Assembly (NCBI GenBank): GCA_016700055.1
Contig: CP064997.1
Location: 2,666,001 to 2,730,000, forward strand
Reading direction: 5' to 3'
Length of the DNA stretch: 64,000 bases
Source of the DNA: Actinomycetota bacterium
GTDB lineage: Bacteria; Actinomycetota; Acidimicrobiia; Acidimicrobiales; Ilumatobacteraceae
In this document: positions 25,734 to 34,349 of the stretch, one piece after another
How positions within the stretch are numbered: the stretch's first letter is position 1
Layout: the number at the start of each line of letters is the position of its first letter
Made by a program: the position numbers and the translations under genes
The notes under the pieces: model-generated
Seen by the model: the letters and a program-made list of their open reading frames with translations, nothing else
Told to the model about the DNA's origin: nothing
Database searches by the model: none

Positions 25734-27068
25734 ATGGCCGCGAGCCACGACGTCGTCGTCGTCGGAGCAGGACTGGCCGGGATCCAGTGCGCGCGTGAGC
25801 TGACCGCGGCGGGCCTCGACGTGACGGTCGTCGAAGCCCGCGACCGGGTTGGTGGGCGAGTGTGGAGCCAGACGTTCGCCGACGGCCAGTGGTGCGAGCG
25901 CGGCGCAGAGTTCATCGACGCCGAGCACAGCTTCACCCGCGAGCTCGTCGCCGAGATGGGGCTGTCGCTGTTGCAGCGGCCACCGAGCGCGATGCTGCCC
26001 GCGGGGGGATTGCTCGACGTCGGCGGCCGGCCGGCCCCGTTCAAGGCGCACCCCGGCCTCTCCGCCGACCTCGCCGCCTACGAAGCCCTGCTCGATTCCC
26101 TCGCCGAGAGAGCCGTGGCCGCCGCCGCGCTCGGCTCGGCCGCGGCCGCGGTCGGCTCTGCTGCGGTCGGCTCGGCTGCGGTCGATGCGGAGTCGCTCGG
26201 CGAGGCGCTCGCCGGTTTGTCGATGACCGTGGCCGGCAGGGTCGTCGTCGGCCGCCACGTGCGCACCGAGTGGATGCTGCCGCCCGACGAGCTGAGCTGT
26301 CTCTTCGTGGGCGCGCAGCGGGCGAGTCGGGGTCGCGGGGCGGGCCAGGAGGCCTTCCGGATCGCGGGCGGCAACGACCAACTCCCCCGGCGTTTGGCGG
26401 AGGGGCTCGGACCCCGGGTGCGGCTCTCGACGCCGGTGCGCGCGCTGCGTCCGGCGGCGGGGGAGGTGGAGCTCGCCGACGGAGCCGTCCTTCGCGCGGC
26501 GGCGGTCGTAGCCACGGTCCCTCTGCCGGTGCTCGGGCGCATCTGGCCCGACGCCCCGAGCGAGCTGACCGCCGTCGGCTACGGCATCGGCGGCAAGCTC
26601 AGCGTGCACGTCGGGCGCAGGCTGTGGCGCGACTACGGCCGCGACGGCTACGTGGTGAGCGACAGGGCGTTCGGGGAGCTGTGGGAGACGAGCGACGTCC
26701 AGCCCGGCGATGCCGGTGTGCTGACCGCGCTCGCGTCGAGCCACGACGGCGCCGCGCTCGTCTCGTTGCCCGACGCGGCGGACCGCGTCGTCGCCGACAT
26801 GAACCGCATCTTTCCCGGCCTGCGCGGCCTGGTGCTGGAGCGCGTGCTCACCGACTGGACGAACGACCCGTGGAGCCTCGGCTGCTACGCGGCCTTCGGA
26901 CCAGGCCAGATCGAGCCCGCCCGGGCCGCGATGCGTCGCCGCCACGGCCGGATGTGGATCGCCGGCGAGCACGCCGACGACGGCACCGGGTTCATGGAAG
27001 GCGCCCTGCGCAGCGGCTCCGCCGTCGCCGCCGCCATCCTCGCGGACCTCCCCGACCTCCCCAGCTAG
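25734..27068 (+). CDS. Flavin-dependent amine oxidase
   Basis: A 444-residue FAD amine oxidase of the monoamine oxidase/phytoene desaturase superfamily. Seen: dinucleotide fold VVGAGLAGIQCARELTAAG, GG-doublet VVEARDRVGGRVWS, GAEFIDAEH, and the C-terminal FAD motif GRMWIAGEHADDGTGFMEGA. The substrate is unknown. Residues about 130-150 form an Ala/Gly/Val/Ser tract encoded by imperfect 15-bp repeats, an unusual insert. A GTG at 25722, overlapping the rnhB stop, is an alternative start. Confidence 0.88.
   Translation: MAASHDVVVVGAGLAGIQCARELTAAGLDVTVVEARDRVGGRVWSQTFADGQWCERGAEFIDAEHSFTRELVAEMGLSLLQRPPSAMLPAGGLLDVGGRPAPFKAHPGLSADLAAYEALLDSLAERAVAAAALGSAAAAVGSAAVGSAAVDAESLGEALAGLSMTVAGRVVVGRHVRTEWMLPPDELSCLFVGAQRASRGRGAGQEAFRIAGGNDQLPRRLAEGLGPRVRLSTPVRALRPAAGEVELADGAVLRAAAVVATVPLPVLGRIWPDAPSELTAVGYGIGGKLSVHVGRRLWRDYGRDGYVVSDRAFGELWETSDVQPGDAGVLTALASSHDGAALVSLPDAADRVVADMNRIFPGLRGLVLERVLTDWTNDPWSLGCYAAFGPGQIEPARAAMRRRHGRMWIAGEHADDGTGFMEGALRSGSAVAAAILADLPDLPS
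26127..26185 (+). repeat. Imperfect 15-bp tandem repeats inside the amine oxidase gene
   Basis: Units GCGGTCGGCTCTGCT (26148-26162) and GCGGTCGGCTCGGCT (26163-26177) differ by one base; a degenerate copy lies at 26127-26141 and a partial one follows to about 26185. They encode AVGSA repeats and keep the frame. Confidence 0.6.
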
Positions 27069-27071
27069 CGC

Positions 27072-27138
27072 GGCTTGCGCGCCAATCTGTCAACGAGCAC
27101 GCGCCTGGCGCAGGTTGGTTGACAGATTGGCGCGGAAG
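27072..27138. repeat. Long inverted repeat between convergent genes
   Basis: Arms CGCGCCAATCTGTCAAC (27078-27094) and its exact complement (27118-27134), 17 of 17 bases, extended by four more pairs on the outside after one mismatch. The 23-nt loop holds GCGCC-T-GGCGC. It fills the gap between the amine oxidase stop and the metB stop. No T-tract follows on either strand, so it could be a bidirectional terminator or a copy of an interspersed palindrome. Confidence 0.8.
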
Positions 27139-27156
27139 CTGCGGTTTCTTGGGCGG

Positions 27157-28320
27157 TTAGGGGTGGGGGTCGAGGGCTTGGGCGAGGTCGGCGACGAGGT
27201 CGGCGGCGGACTCGACGCCGACGGAGAGGCGGATGAGGTCGTCGGGAACCTCAAGTGGGGACCCCGCGGCCGAGGCGTGGGTCATCCGCCCCGGGTGCTC
27301 GATCAGGCTCTCCACCGCACCCAGGCTCTCGGCCAGGGTGAACAGCTCGGTGCGCCGCACCACCTCGAGGGCGGCGTCGACGCCGCCGCGCAGGGTGAAG
27401 CTGACCATGCCGCCGAAGTCGCGCATCTGCTTCGCCGCCGCTGCGTGGCCGGGGTGGTCGGGGAGCTGCGGGTAGAGCACGCGGTCGACGCCGGGGTGGG
27501 CGAGCAGCAGGTCGACGACGGCACGCGCGTTCGAGCAGTGGCGCTCCATGCGCAGCGCCAGGGTCTTCAGCCCGCGCAGCACGAGGTAGCAGTCGAACGG
27601 GGCGGGCACCGCCCCCGCCGCGTTCTGGGTGAAGCTCAGCCGCTCGGCAAGCCCGTCCTCGTCCACGGCGACCAGACCGCCGACCACGTCGCTGTGGCCG
27701 CCGAGGTACTTCGTCGCCGAGTGCACGACCACGTCGGCGCCGAGGGCGAGTGGCTGCTGCAGATACGGAGTGGCGAACGTGTTGTCGACGACGACGAGCG
27801 CCCCCCGCGCGTGGGCTACTGCGGCCACCGCCTCGATGTCGATGCAGGTGAGCAGCGGGTTGGTCGGTGTCTCCAGCCACACCATGCGCGTGCCCGCCGG
27901 CCACTCGGCGGCCAGCGCGTCTACATCGGTGAGGTCGAACGCGGTCCACTCGATCCCCGCCGGGGCGTGCACCTTGGCGATCAGCCGGAACGTGCCCCCG
28001 TACGCGTCGTTGCCGAGCACGACGCGGTCACCCGGGGAGAGCAGGCGCAAGATGTTGTCCTCGGCTGCCAGCCCGCTCGCGAACGCGAGCCCGTGGCGAG
28101 CTCGCTCCAGCGAGGCGAAGCACGTCTCCAGTGCCGCCCGGGTGGGGTTGCCCGAGCGTGAGTACTCGAACCCGCGGTGCACCCCTACGCCCTCTTGGGC
28201 GAAGGTCGTCGACAGGGTGATCGGCGTGACCACCGCACCGCTCGCCGCGTCGGGCTGCTGGCCGGTGTGGACCGCGCGGGTCTCGAAGCCCCAGCCCTCC
28301 TCGTCGGTCTGCTCACCCAC
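27157..28320 (-). CDS. metB: Cystathionine gamma-synthase/lyase, PLP-dependent
   Basis: Cys/Met metabolism PLP enzyme of 387 residues: either condenses O-acylhomoserine with cysteine or cleaves cystathionine. PLP lysine is Lys204 in HSATKYLGGHSD; also seen are YSRSGNPTRAALE and the C-terminal SLGAVESLIEHPGRMTH. It overlaps the upstream cystathionine beta-synthase gene by 8 bp, so the two are co-transcribed and probably work together in transsulfuration; the pairing favours a gamma-lyase or dual role. Confidence 0.92.
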   Translation of the reverse strand: MGEQTDEEGWGFETRAVHTGQQPDAASGAVVTPITLSTTFAQEGVGVHRGFEYSRSGNPTRAALETCFASLERARHGLAFASGLAAEDNILRLLSPGDRVVLGNDAYGGTFRLIAKVHAPAGIEWTAFDLTDVDALAAEWPAGTRMVWLETPTNPLLTCIDIEAVAAVAHARGALVVVDNTFATPYLQQPLALGADVVVHSATKYLGGHSDVVGGLVAVDEDGLAERLSFTQNAAGAVPAPFDCYLVLRGLKTLALRMERHCSNARAVVDLLLAHPGVDRVLYPQLPDHPGHAAAAKQMRDFGGMVSFTLRGGVDAALEVVRRTELFTLAESLGAVESLIEHPGRMTHASAAGSPLEVPDDLIRLSVGVESAADLVADLAQALDPHP

Positions 28321-29749
28321 GGCCCGTCACCCGCCCTGCCGCGGGGGCGACCGACTCGAAGTACGCGAGCAGGTCGGTGCGGGTGAGCACGGACAGCGGC
28401 CGCCCGCCGGCGAGGACCAGCAGCGCGGGTGCAGTCTCCAGCATCTCGACCGCGCGCTGGATCGTCTGGCCGATGCCGATCGTCGGCAGCTTCGGCCCGG
28501 TCACCTTCTCGACCGGCGTCGCCATCATCGCCGGGTCGCGGAACACCGCCTCCATCAGGTCGAGCTCGTCGACCGCGCCGGACACCTCGGCCGCGGCGAA
28601 CGGCGGGGTGTTCTTGCACACGGGAAGCTGGCTGATGCCGTTCGCGCGCATCAGGTCGATCGCGTCGCGCACCGTGTGGGAGGGGTTGACGTAGAGCAGC
28701 TGGGGAGTGTCGCCGCGGGTCTGGAGCACCTCGCCGACGCAGTTCTCGCACTCGCGGAGGAAGCCGAAGGTCGCCATCCACGCGTCGTCGAAGACGCGGG
28801 ACAGGTAGCCGCGGCCCGAGTCCGGGTTCAGCACCACGATCAGGTCGTCGGGGCCGGCCTGCGCGGCGACGCGCAACGCGGCGGCCACGGCCATCCCGCC
28901 CGAGCCGCCGACGAGGATGCCTTCCACCTGGCTGACCCGGCGCGCGGTCAAGAAGCTCTCCTCGTCGGAGACGGCGATGATGTCGTCGAGGATGCTCGCG
29001 TCCCAGGCGGCGGGAAAGAAGTCCTCGCCGACGCCCTCGACCAGGTAGGGGCGGCCGGACCCGCCGGAGAACACCGAACCCTCCGGGTCGGCGGCGACGA
29101 TCTTCACGTCGGGGTTCTGCCGCTTCAGGTAGCGGGCTACCCCGGTGATCGTGCCGCAGGTGCCTGCACCGGCGACGAAGTGCGTGATCCGCCCGGCGGT
29201 CTGCTGCCAGATCTCGGGTCCGGTGGTCAGCTCGTGGGAGAGCGGGTTGTTCGGGTTCGCATACTGGTTGGGGCGGAACGCAGCGAGCTCGTGGGTGAGC
29301 CGCTCGGCGACCCGGTAGTAGCTCTGCGGGTCTTCCGGCGGCACCGCCACCGGGCACACCACCACCTCGGCTCCGTACGCGCGCAGCAGCGAGACCTTCT
29401 CCGGGGCCACCTTGTCGGTCATCACGAACACGCACCGGTACCCGCGCTGGGCGGCGACGATGGCGAGCCCGACGCCGGTGTTGCCGCTGGTCGGCTCGAC
29501 GATCGTGCCTCCCGGGAGCAGGGTTCCGTCGCGCTCCGCGGCGAGGATCATCTCGAGGGCCGGGCGGTCCTTCGAGGACCCGCCGGGATTGGACGTCTCC
29601 ATCTTCATCGTGAGCAGGCAGGAGACCTGCTCGATCTCGCTCAGGCGCTTCAGCCGGACGAGGGGAGTGGCCCCGATCAGGTCGAGCACGGAGTCCGCGA
29701 TCTGGGTGCCGTGCAGCCGGGCATCCTCGGCGTCGTCACCCCAGGGCAT
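28313..29749 (-). CDS. cbs: Cystathionine beta-synthase with CBS-domain pair
   Basis: PLP enzyme joining homocysteine and serine (or O-acetylserine) to cystathionine. Catalytic domain residues 15-320: PLP lysine Lys60 in NPGGSSKDRPAL, EPTSGNTGVGLAIVAA, and GAGTCGTITGVARYLK. Residues 340-465 carry two CBS repeats (HTVRDAIDLMRANGISQLPV and QTIQRAVEMLETAPALLVL), a regulatory Bateman module. TAGGGT (29757-29762, minus strand) ends 7 nt before the ATG. First gene of cbs-metB. Confidence 0.94.
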   Translation of the reverse strand: MPWGDDAEDARLHGTQIADSVLDLIGATPLVRLKRLSEIEQVSCLLTMKMETSNPGGSSKDRPALEMILAAERDGTLLPGGTIVEPTSGNTGVGLAIVAAQRGYRCVFVMTDKVAPEKVSLLRAYGAEVVVCPVAVPPEDPQSYYRVAERLTHELAAFRPNQYANPNNPLSHELTTGPEIWQQTAGRITHFVAGAGTCGTITGVARYLKRQNPDVKIVAADPEGSVFSGGSGRPYLVEGVGEDFFPAAWDASILDDIIAVSDEESFLTARRVSQVEGILVGGSGGMAVAAALRVAAQAGPDDLIVVLNPDSGRGYLSRVFDDAWMATFGFLRECENCVGEVLQTRGDTPQLLYVNPSHTVRDAIDLMRANGISQLPVCKNTPPFAAAEVSGAVDELDLMEAVFRDPAMMATPVEKVTGPKLPTIGIGQTIQRAVEMLETAPALLVLAGGRPLSVLTRTDLLAYFESVAPAAGRVTGRG

Positions 29750-29756
29750 GGGCGAA

Positions 29757-29762
29757 ACCCTA
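29757..29762 (-). promoter_or_regulatory. -10 element TAGGGT, leaderless type
   Basis: Minus-strand TAGGGT ends 7 nt before the cbs ATG at 29749. Confidence 0.5.
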
Positions 29763-29799
29763 CTGGCCTGGTCGGAAACGACTTCGCCACTCGGGGGAG

Positions 29800-29828
29800 T
29801 TGTCGCGCGGTACCCCGATGGGTAAGGT
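29800..29828 (+). promoter_or_regulatory. Promoter of the MMPL transporter gene
   Basis: TTGTCG (29800-29805) and TAAGGT (29823-29828) with a 17-bp spacer. One CsoR-like palindrome lies across the spacer and -10, a second covers the expected start point, so the arrangement suits repression. Confidence 0.5.
29811..29824 (+). promoter_or_regulatory. CsoR-like palindrome 1
   Basis: TACCC-CGAT-GGGTA, overlapping the first two bases of the -10 element. Same layout as palindrome 2, with centres 23 bp apart, about two helical turns. Confidence 0.5.
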
Positions 29829-29832
29829 AGCT

Positions 29833-29848
29833 ATACCCCCTAGGGTAT
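29833..29848 (+). promoter_or_regulatory. CsoR-like palindrome 2
   Basis: ATACCC-CCTA-GGGTAT. This resembles operators of CsoR/RcnR-family metal or persulfide sensors, such as the TACCC-N4/5-GGGTA type at copper-efflux operons. No csoR-like gene is in this window. Confidence 0.6.
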
Positions 29849-29883
29849 TAGCGACCCGGGAAGTGATCCGAGAGGGAGACCCC

Positions 29884-32067
29884 ATGCCGACCGCCGATCC
29901 CATCGCCGCCGAGCGAGCCTCCGGCCACATCCCTGCAGCCGACACCGGCCGCGAGCCGGTGTTCGCGCGCCTCGCCCGCTTCTCCGCCCGCCATCGCCGG
30001 ATGGTGATCGTGGCTTGGCTGGTCGTCACCCTCGGCGCGGCGCCGCTCGCCCTCACGCTCACCGGCGCACTGTCGGGTGCCGGGTGGGAGGCGCAGGGCA
30101 GCACCGCCACCGCGGTGCGCGACGAGCTGCGCACCGACTTCCCCGAGCTCGGCGCCGAAGCGGCGATGGTCGTCTACCGCCAGGAGACGCCCCTCGCCGA
30201 CGACACCTCCGGCCTGCTGGCACTGGTCGAGTCGCTGCAGGGGGCGCCGGGGACGACCTCGGTGGTCGACCCGACGCAGATGCCGCCGGAGGCCGGGCTG
30301 ATGTCGCCCGACGGCGTGACGGCACTCGTGCCGGTCAACCTGGTCGCCGAGACCGACGCCGACCTGCCCGAGTCCGCCGGAGAGCTGATGGACCACGTCG
30401 CGGGTCTCGACCTGCCCGACGGTGCACGCGCCGAGGTGACCGGGGAATGGCCGATCTGGAGCGACTTCAACCACTCCAACGAAGAGGCGTTGCACAAGGC
30501 CGAGCTGCTCTCCGGCCTGCCGACGCTGATCCTGCTGTTCGTCGCCTTCGGCGCCGCGCTCGCCGCTGGTCTGCCGCTGATCCTCGCCATCGCCGGCATC
30601 GCCGTCGGCTTCGCATCGCTGCACCTGCTCACCGCGTTGACGCCGCTGTCGGTGTGGTCGATGAACTTCTCGATGATGATCGGCCTCGCCGTCGGCATCG
30701 ACTACAGCTTGTTCATCGTCTCCCGCTACCGGGAGGAACGAGAGGACGGCCGCAGCGCCGAGGACGCCATCGCGGTCACGCTCGACACGTCGGGCAAGGC
30801 CGTCTTCTTGTCCGCGCTCACCGTCGTGCTGTCACTGGCGGCTGTGTTCCTCGTGCCGGTCATGGTCTTCCGCGCGATGGCGCTCGGCATGATCCTCTCG
30901 GTCGTCGCCGTGGCGCTGGCCTCGCTCACCCTGCTGCCCGCCGTGCTCGTCTCTCTCGGCGACAGGGTGCTCGTCGCGAAGCCCGAGGACGACCGCGACC
31001 GCGCCGCCGAGGGGCGCTGGGCCAGGTGGACGTCGATGGCGCTGAAGCGCCCGGGTTTGACGTTGACCATCGGGCTGGTGCTGCTCCTCGCGCTCGCCGC
31101 TCCCGCGCTCGGGATGCGCCTCGGCATGCCCGGAGGACGCGTCGTCGACGAGGGCCGCACCAGCCGCGACGGCTACGAGATGGTCGCCGAGTCCTTCGGA
31201 GAGGGCGCGGCCGCACCCGTGTTCGTGACCGTGCCCGCCGAGTCGGCCGCCCAGGTCGTCGAACTGGCCATCGCCGACGAGAACGTCGTCGACGCCCGCA
31301 TCGTCGCCGAGCCAAACGCAGCCACCGGGCGCACGGTGGTGAGGGTGACCGGAGCGACGGCGATCGACGAGCAGGCGACGTCCGACATGGTCGAGCGCCT
31401 CCGCGGCACCATCGGCGAAGCGGTGCCCGACGCCTTGGTGGGCGGTCCGGCGGCGATGAACCACGACCTGACCTCGGTGCTCACCGGGCGCGCCCCCTAC
31501 GCGGTGCTCGCGATCATGCTGGTCGCGTTCTTGTTGCTGCTCGTGGTCTTCCGCAGCCTGACGATCGCGCTCAGCTCGATCGTGCTGAACCTGATCGGGG
31601 TGGCAGCCAGCTTCGGTTTCGCCACGCTCGTGTTCCAGCACGGCGTCGGCGCCGAGCTGCTCGGGATCGAGCCCCAGGGCTTCGTCGACGCCTGGGCGCC
31701 GCTGTTCTTCTTCGCCCTGCTGTTCGGACTGTCGATGGACTACCAGCTGTTCTTGCTGGCTGCGATCCGGGAGCGGTACGACGCGACCGGCGACACCAAG
31801 CGCGCGATCCGCGAGGGGATCGCCCGCACCGGACGGCCGATCACCAACGCGGCGCTGATCATGATCGTGGTCTTCGTCGCCTTCGGGGTCACCGGGCCGA
31901 TCCCTCCGACCGAGCTCGGCGTCACCCTCGCCGTCGCCGTGGCGATCGACGCCACGGTGATCCGGATGATGCTCGTGCCGGCGCTGATGGGCCTGCTCGG
32001 CGACAGGAACTGGTGGCTTCCCAAGCCCCTGGAGAAGGTGCTGCCCAAGGTGCGGTTCAACCACTGA
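29884..32067 (+). CDS. MMPL family RND-type transporter
   Basis: A 727-residue inner-membrane transporter of the MMPL/RND group, using the proton gradient to export lipids or other hydrophobic molecules. Topology: one membrane segment near 45-65, an outer domain, five segments to about 350 with GLAVGIDYSLFIVSRYREE, then a second half of the same plan with LFGLSMDYQLFLLAAIRERY. ATG 29884 is preceded by purine-rich GAGAGGGAGA, a ribosome binding site, unlike most neighbours. The upstream CsoR-like palindromes suggest control by metal or sulfur stress; cargo unknown. Confidence 0.92.
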   Translation: MPTADPIAAERASGHIPAADTGREPVFARLARFSARHRRMVIVAWLVVTLGAAPLALTLTGALSGAGWEAQGSTATAVRDELRTDFPELGAEAAMVVYRQETPLADDTSGLLALVESLQGAPGTTSVVDPTQMPPEAGLMSPDGVTALVPVNLVAETDADLPESAGELMDHVAGLDLPDGARAEVTGEWPIWSDFNHSNEEALHKAELLSGLPTLILLFVAFGAALAAGLPLILAIAGIAVGFASLHLLTALTPLSVWSMNFSMMIGLAVGIDYSLFIVSRYREEREDGRSAEDAIAVTLDTSGKAVFLSALTVVLSLAAVFLVPVMVFRAMALGMILSVVAVALASLTLLPAVLVSLGDRVLVAKPEDDRDRAAEGRWARWTSMALKRPGLTLTIGLVLLLALAAPALGMRLGMPGGRVVDEGRTSRDGYEMVAESFGEGAAAPVFVTVPAESAAQVVELAIADENVVDARIVAEPNAATGRTVVRVTGATAIDEQATSDMVERLRGTIGEAVPDALVGGPAAMNHDLTSVLTGRAPYAVLAIMLVAFLLLLVVFRSLTIALSSIVLNLIGVAASFGFATLVFQHGVGAELLGIEPQGFVDAWAPLFFFALLFGLSMDYQLFLLAAIRERYDATGDTKRAIREGIARTGRPITNAALIMIVVFVAFGVTGPIPPTELGVTLAVAVAIDATVIRMMLVPALMGLLGDRNWWLPKPLEKVLPKVRFNH

Positions 32068-32088
32068 CGCCGCGCCACACCTTCTCGC

Positions 32089-32094
32089 TACCCT
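32089..32094 (+). promoter_or_regulatory. -10 element TACCCT heading the five-gene cassette
   Basis: TACCCT ends 6 nt before the ATG at 32101, so the cassette has its own candidate leaderless promoter just past the MMPL stop codon. Confidence 0.5.
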
Positions 32095-32100
32095 CGCCCC

Positions 32101-33540
32101 ATGGTGGTCGAGGCCGCGCAGAGGTGGTCGGTCGAGCAGGTCGCGGCGCTCGCCCCGGCGCGCCTCGCCGCCGCCCGGGCGCTCGCCGTACCCGCGGCAT
32201 GGGTCGGCACCGGCTGCGACGCCACCGGCTTGTGGGGTCGCTGCCAAGGTCTCAACCGAGAGCCGTACGACGTGGTCGTCGACCACGTCGGCGTCGCCTT
32301 CCGCTGCAACTGCCCTGGCCGGCTGCATCCGTGCAAGCACGCCGTGGCCCTGCTGCTGCTGTGGGCGAGAGGTGACGTGCCCGACGGCGTCCGCCCGGCC
32401 ACGGCCGCGGCGTGGCTAACCCGGCGCGAGGCGCTGCTCGCTCGCTCGGGCACCGCCACGTCGCTCGAGACGGCAGAGCCCGACGCCAGCACCGCCGGCC
32501 CTTCCCGTCCGAGGGCGCGGGTGGGCGCCGCCGGCGGAACCGCGGCGGCGGGCGAGCCCGGAGCCGAGCGCGCCACGGAAGGCAAGTCGCGCTCCGATGC
32601 GGAGCGACGCCGTGACCAGCGTGCCGAACGGGTGCGCCATGGCCTGCGTGAGCTCGACCGGTGGATCACCGACCGGCTGCGCACCGGCCTCGGCGAGGCG
32701 TCGCTCGCGCGCTACGGCACCTGGGACGAGCTCGCCGCGCGCCTCGTCGACGCCCAGGCGCTCGCCCTGGCGAACCGCGTCAGGCGCATCGGCGGGATGG
32801 TGGGGACCAGCTCGGGCTGGCACGAGCGGGTGCTCGCCGAGCTCGGCGTCCTCCACCTGCTGGCCGAGGCCGGCCGGCGCATCCCGTCGCTGCCCGAACC
32901 GCTGCCCGAGGGCGTCGCCGCCGCCGTCGGGTTCACCGTGCGCCAGGCCGACGTGCTCGCGGGCGTGCCCGAGACCGACACCTGGTTCGTCGCCGGGCGC
33001 GGCGACACCCTCGAAGACCGCATCACCGTGCGGCGCACGTGGCTCGTCGGCGAGCGACACGGATGGGCGCTCGTGCTCTCGTTCGCCGCGTACGGCCAGG
33101 TGCTCGACGACTCGCTCCCGGTCGGCGCGTCGTTCGAGGCCGACCTGCACCGCTACCCGGGCACGGTGCCCTTGCGCGCCCTCGTCGGGCGCGTCCACCG
33201 CCGGCTCGAGCCGACCGCCGCCGCGCCCGTCGTCGCCCCCTCCATCGCCGCCGCGTGTGAACAGGTCGGGGCGAGCCTGGCCAGCGAGCCGTGGCTGGAG
33301 CACGTCCCGTTCGCGGTCCGCGGCGCAGTCTCGATCGTGGACGGGAAGTGGTGGCTGCACGACCACACCGGCGGGCTCGCGCTGGCCGGGCCGGGCGAGC
33401 CGGGGGCGGTGCTTGCCGCGTGCACCGCGCATGGCCCGGAGCCGATCGTGGCCGAGTGGACGCCACTCGGCGTCGTCGCTCTCACCGTGCACCTCGGCGA
33501 CCACTGCGTCGACGTCGGTCCCCGGGGAGGTTTCCGGTGA
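32101..33540 (+). CDS. SWIM zinc finger protein (cassette gene 1)
   Basis: A 479-residue protein with a SWIM zinc finger at residues 69-80 (C-N-C, six residues, C-K-H; followed by AVALLLLWAR). SWIM fingers bind nucleic acid or proteins. After an Ala/Gly/Thr-rich linker (about 120-170), the rest (170-479) has no domain I can name. GTG of the next gene overlaps the stop in GTGA. First gene of SWIM - DUF5691 - MoxR ATPase - DUF5682 - VWA. Confidence 0.85.
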   Translation: MVVEAAQRWSVEQVAALAPARLAAARALAVPAAWVGTGCDATGLWGRCQGLNREPYDVVVDHVGVAFRCNCPGRLHPCKHAVALLLLWARGDVPDGVRPATAAAWLTRREALLARSGTATSLETAEPDASTAGPSRPRARVGAAGGTAAAGEPGAERATEGKSRSDAERRRDQRAERVRHGLRELDRWITDRLRTGLGEASLARYGTWDELAARLVDAQALALANRVRRIGGMVGTSSGWHERVLAELGVLHLLAEAGRRIPSLPEPLPEGVAAAVGFTVRQADVLAGVPETDTWFVAGRGDTLEDRITVRRTWLVGERHGWALVLSFAAYGQVLDDSLPVGASFEADLHRYPGTVPLRALVGRVHRRLEPTAAAPVVAPSIAAACEQVGASLASEPWLEHVPFAVRGAVSIVDGKWWLHDHTGGLALAGPGEPGAVLAACTAHGPEPIVAEWTPLGVVALTVHLGDHCVDVGPRGGFR

Positions 33541-34349
33541 GCGCGCTCACCGAGCACTGGGACGAACTCGTCGCCGTCGGCCTGCTCGGCACCGACCGCC
33601 GACCCGTGCCACCGCCGCCACCGGGGTTGCTGGCCGAGCTGACCGCCGAGGCGCCGCAGGCCGATCCCGCCGCGTCGCTGTTGCAGCAGGTGGCCGCGCT
33701 CACCGCGATGCGCCGGGCCGGGATGGGCCCGGTACAGCTGGGGGTGATCGACGATCCGCTGCCCCCCGACCCGCGGCCGCCGACGCCTGCACGCGCGGGC
33801 GAGGTGCTGCGGCGGGTGCTCTCCCATTGGGACGTGCTCGAGGACGAGTGGCTCGCCTACGCCGAAGCGGGTGGCTTCCGGCTGGCACCGGAGCACGTGG
33901 TGCCGCTGCTGGCGCGCCACCGGTCCCACCCCGAGCGGCGCGGCGCGGTCGAGCGGCTGGCCGGCCCGTTGGCCCCGTGGCTGGTCGACCGGTTCGCCGA
34001 GCTCGCGCCCGCGCGAGCACCGCGTGCGCCCGCCCCGGCGCCGGGCGAGCTGGCGCTGCCGGCCGAGCTGCGCTCGGTCATCGACGCCGACGCGCGACAC
34101 GTGGTCGACGTCGTCGCCGGCGGCGTGCAGCGCGCCACGTTCGGGCGCTCCCACCGAGCGGTGCTCGTGCTCGCCGTGTCGCGGGTGCGCCCCGACACCC
34201 TCGTGCCTCTGGCCGAGGCACTGGAAGCCACCGATCACGGCCTACCCGCCGGGGCGGTGGCGGGCGCGCTCGCCGACCTGGCGAGGACCCGGGCCGAGCT
34301 CGTCGCCACGCTCACCCGAGAGAACGACCCGGAGGTCCGTAGCGGATGA
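33537..34349 (+). CDS. DUF5691 family protein (cassette gene 2)
   Basis: A 270-residue predicted cytosolic protein that I place in DUF5691 from its neighbours and its opening (ELVAVGLLGTDRRPVP, then a helical region with LLQQVAALTAMRRAG). It is probably all-helical. Start GTG overlaps the SWIM stop by 4 bp, with GGGGAGG just upstream; its stop overlaps the MoxR ATG by 4 bp (ATGA). Function unknown. Confidence 0.75.
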   Translation: MSALTEHWDELVAVGLLGTDRRPVPPPPPGLLAELTAEAPQADPAASLLQQVAALTAMRRAGMGPVQLGVIDDPLPPDPRPPTPARAGEVLRRVLSHWDVLEDEWLAYAEAGGFRLAPEHVVPLLARHRSHPERRGAVERLAGPLAPWLVDRFAELAPARAPRAPAPAPGELALPAELRSVIDADARHVVDVVAGGVQRATFGRSHRAVLVLAVSRVRPDTLVPLAEALEATDHGLPAGAVAGALADLARTRAELVATLTRENDPEVRSG

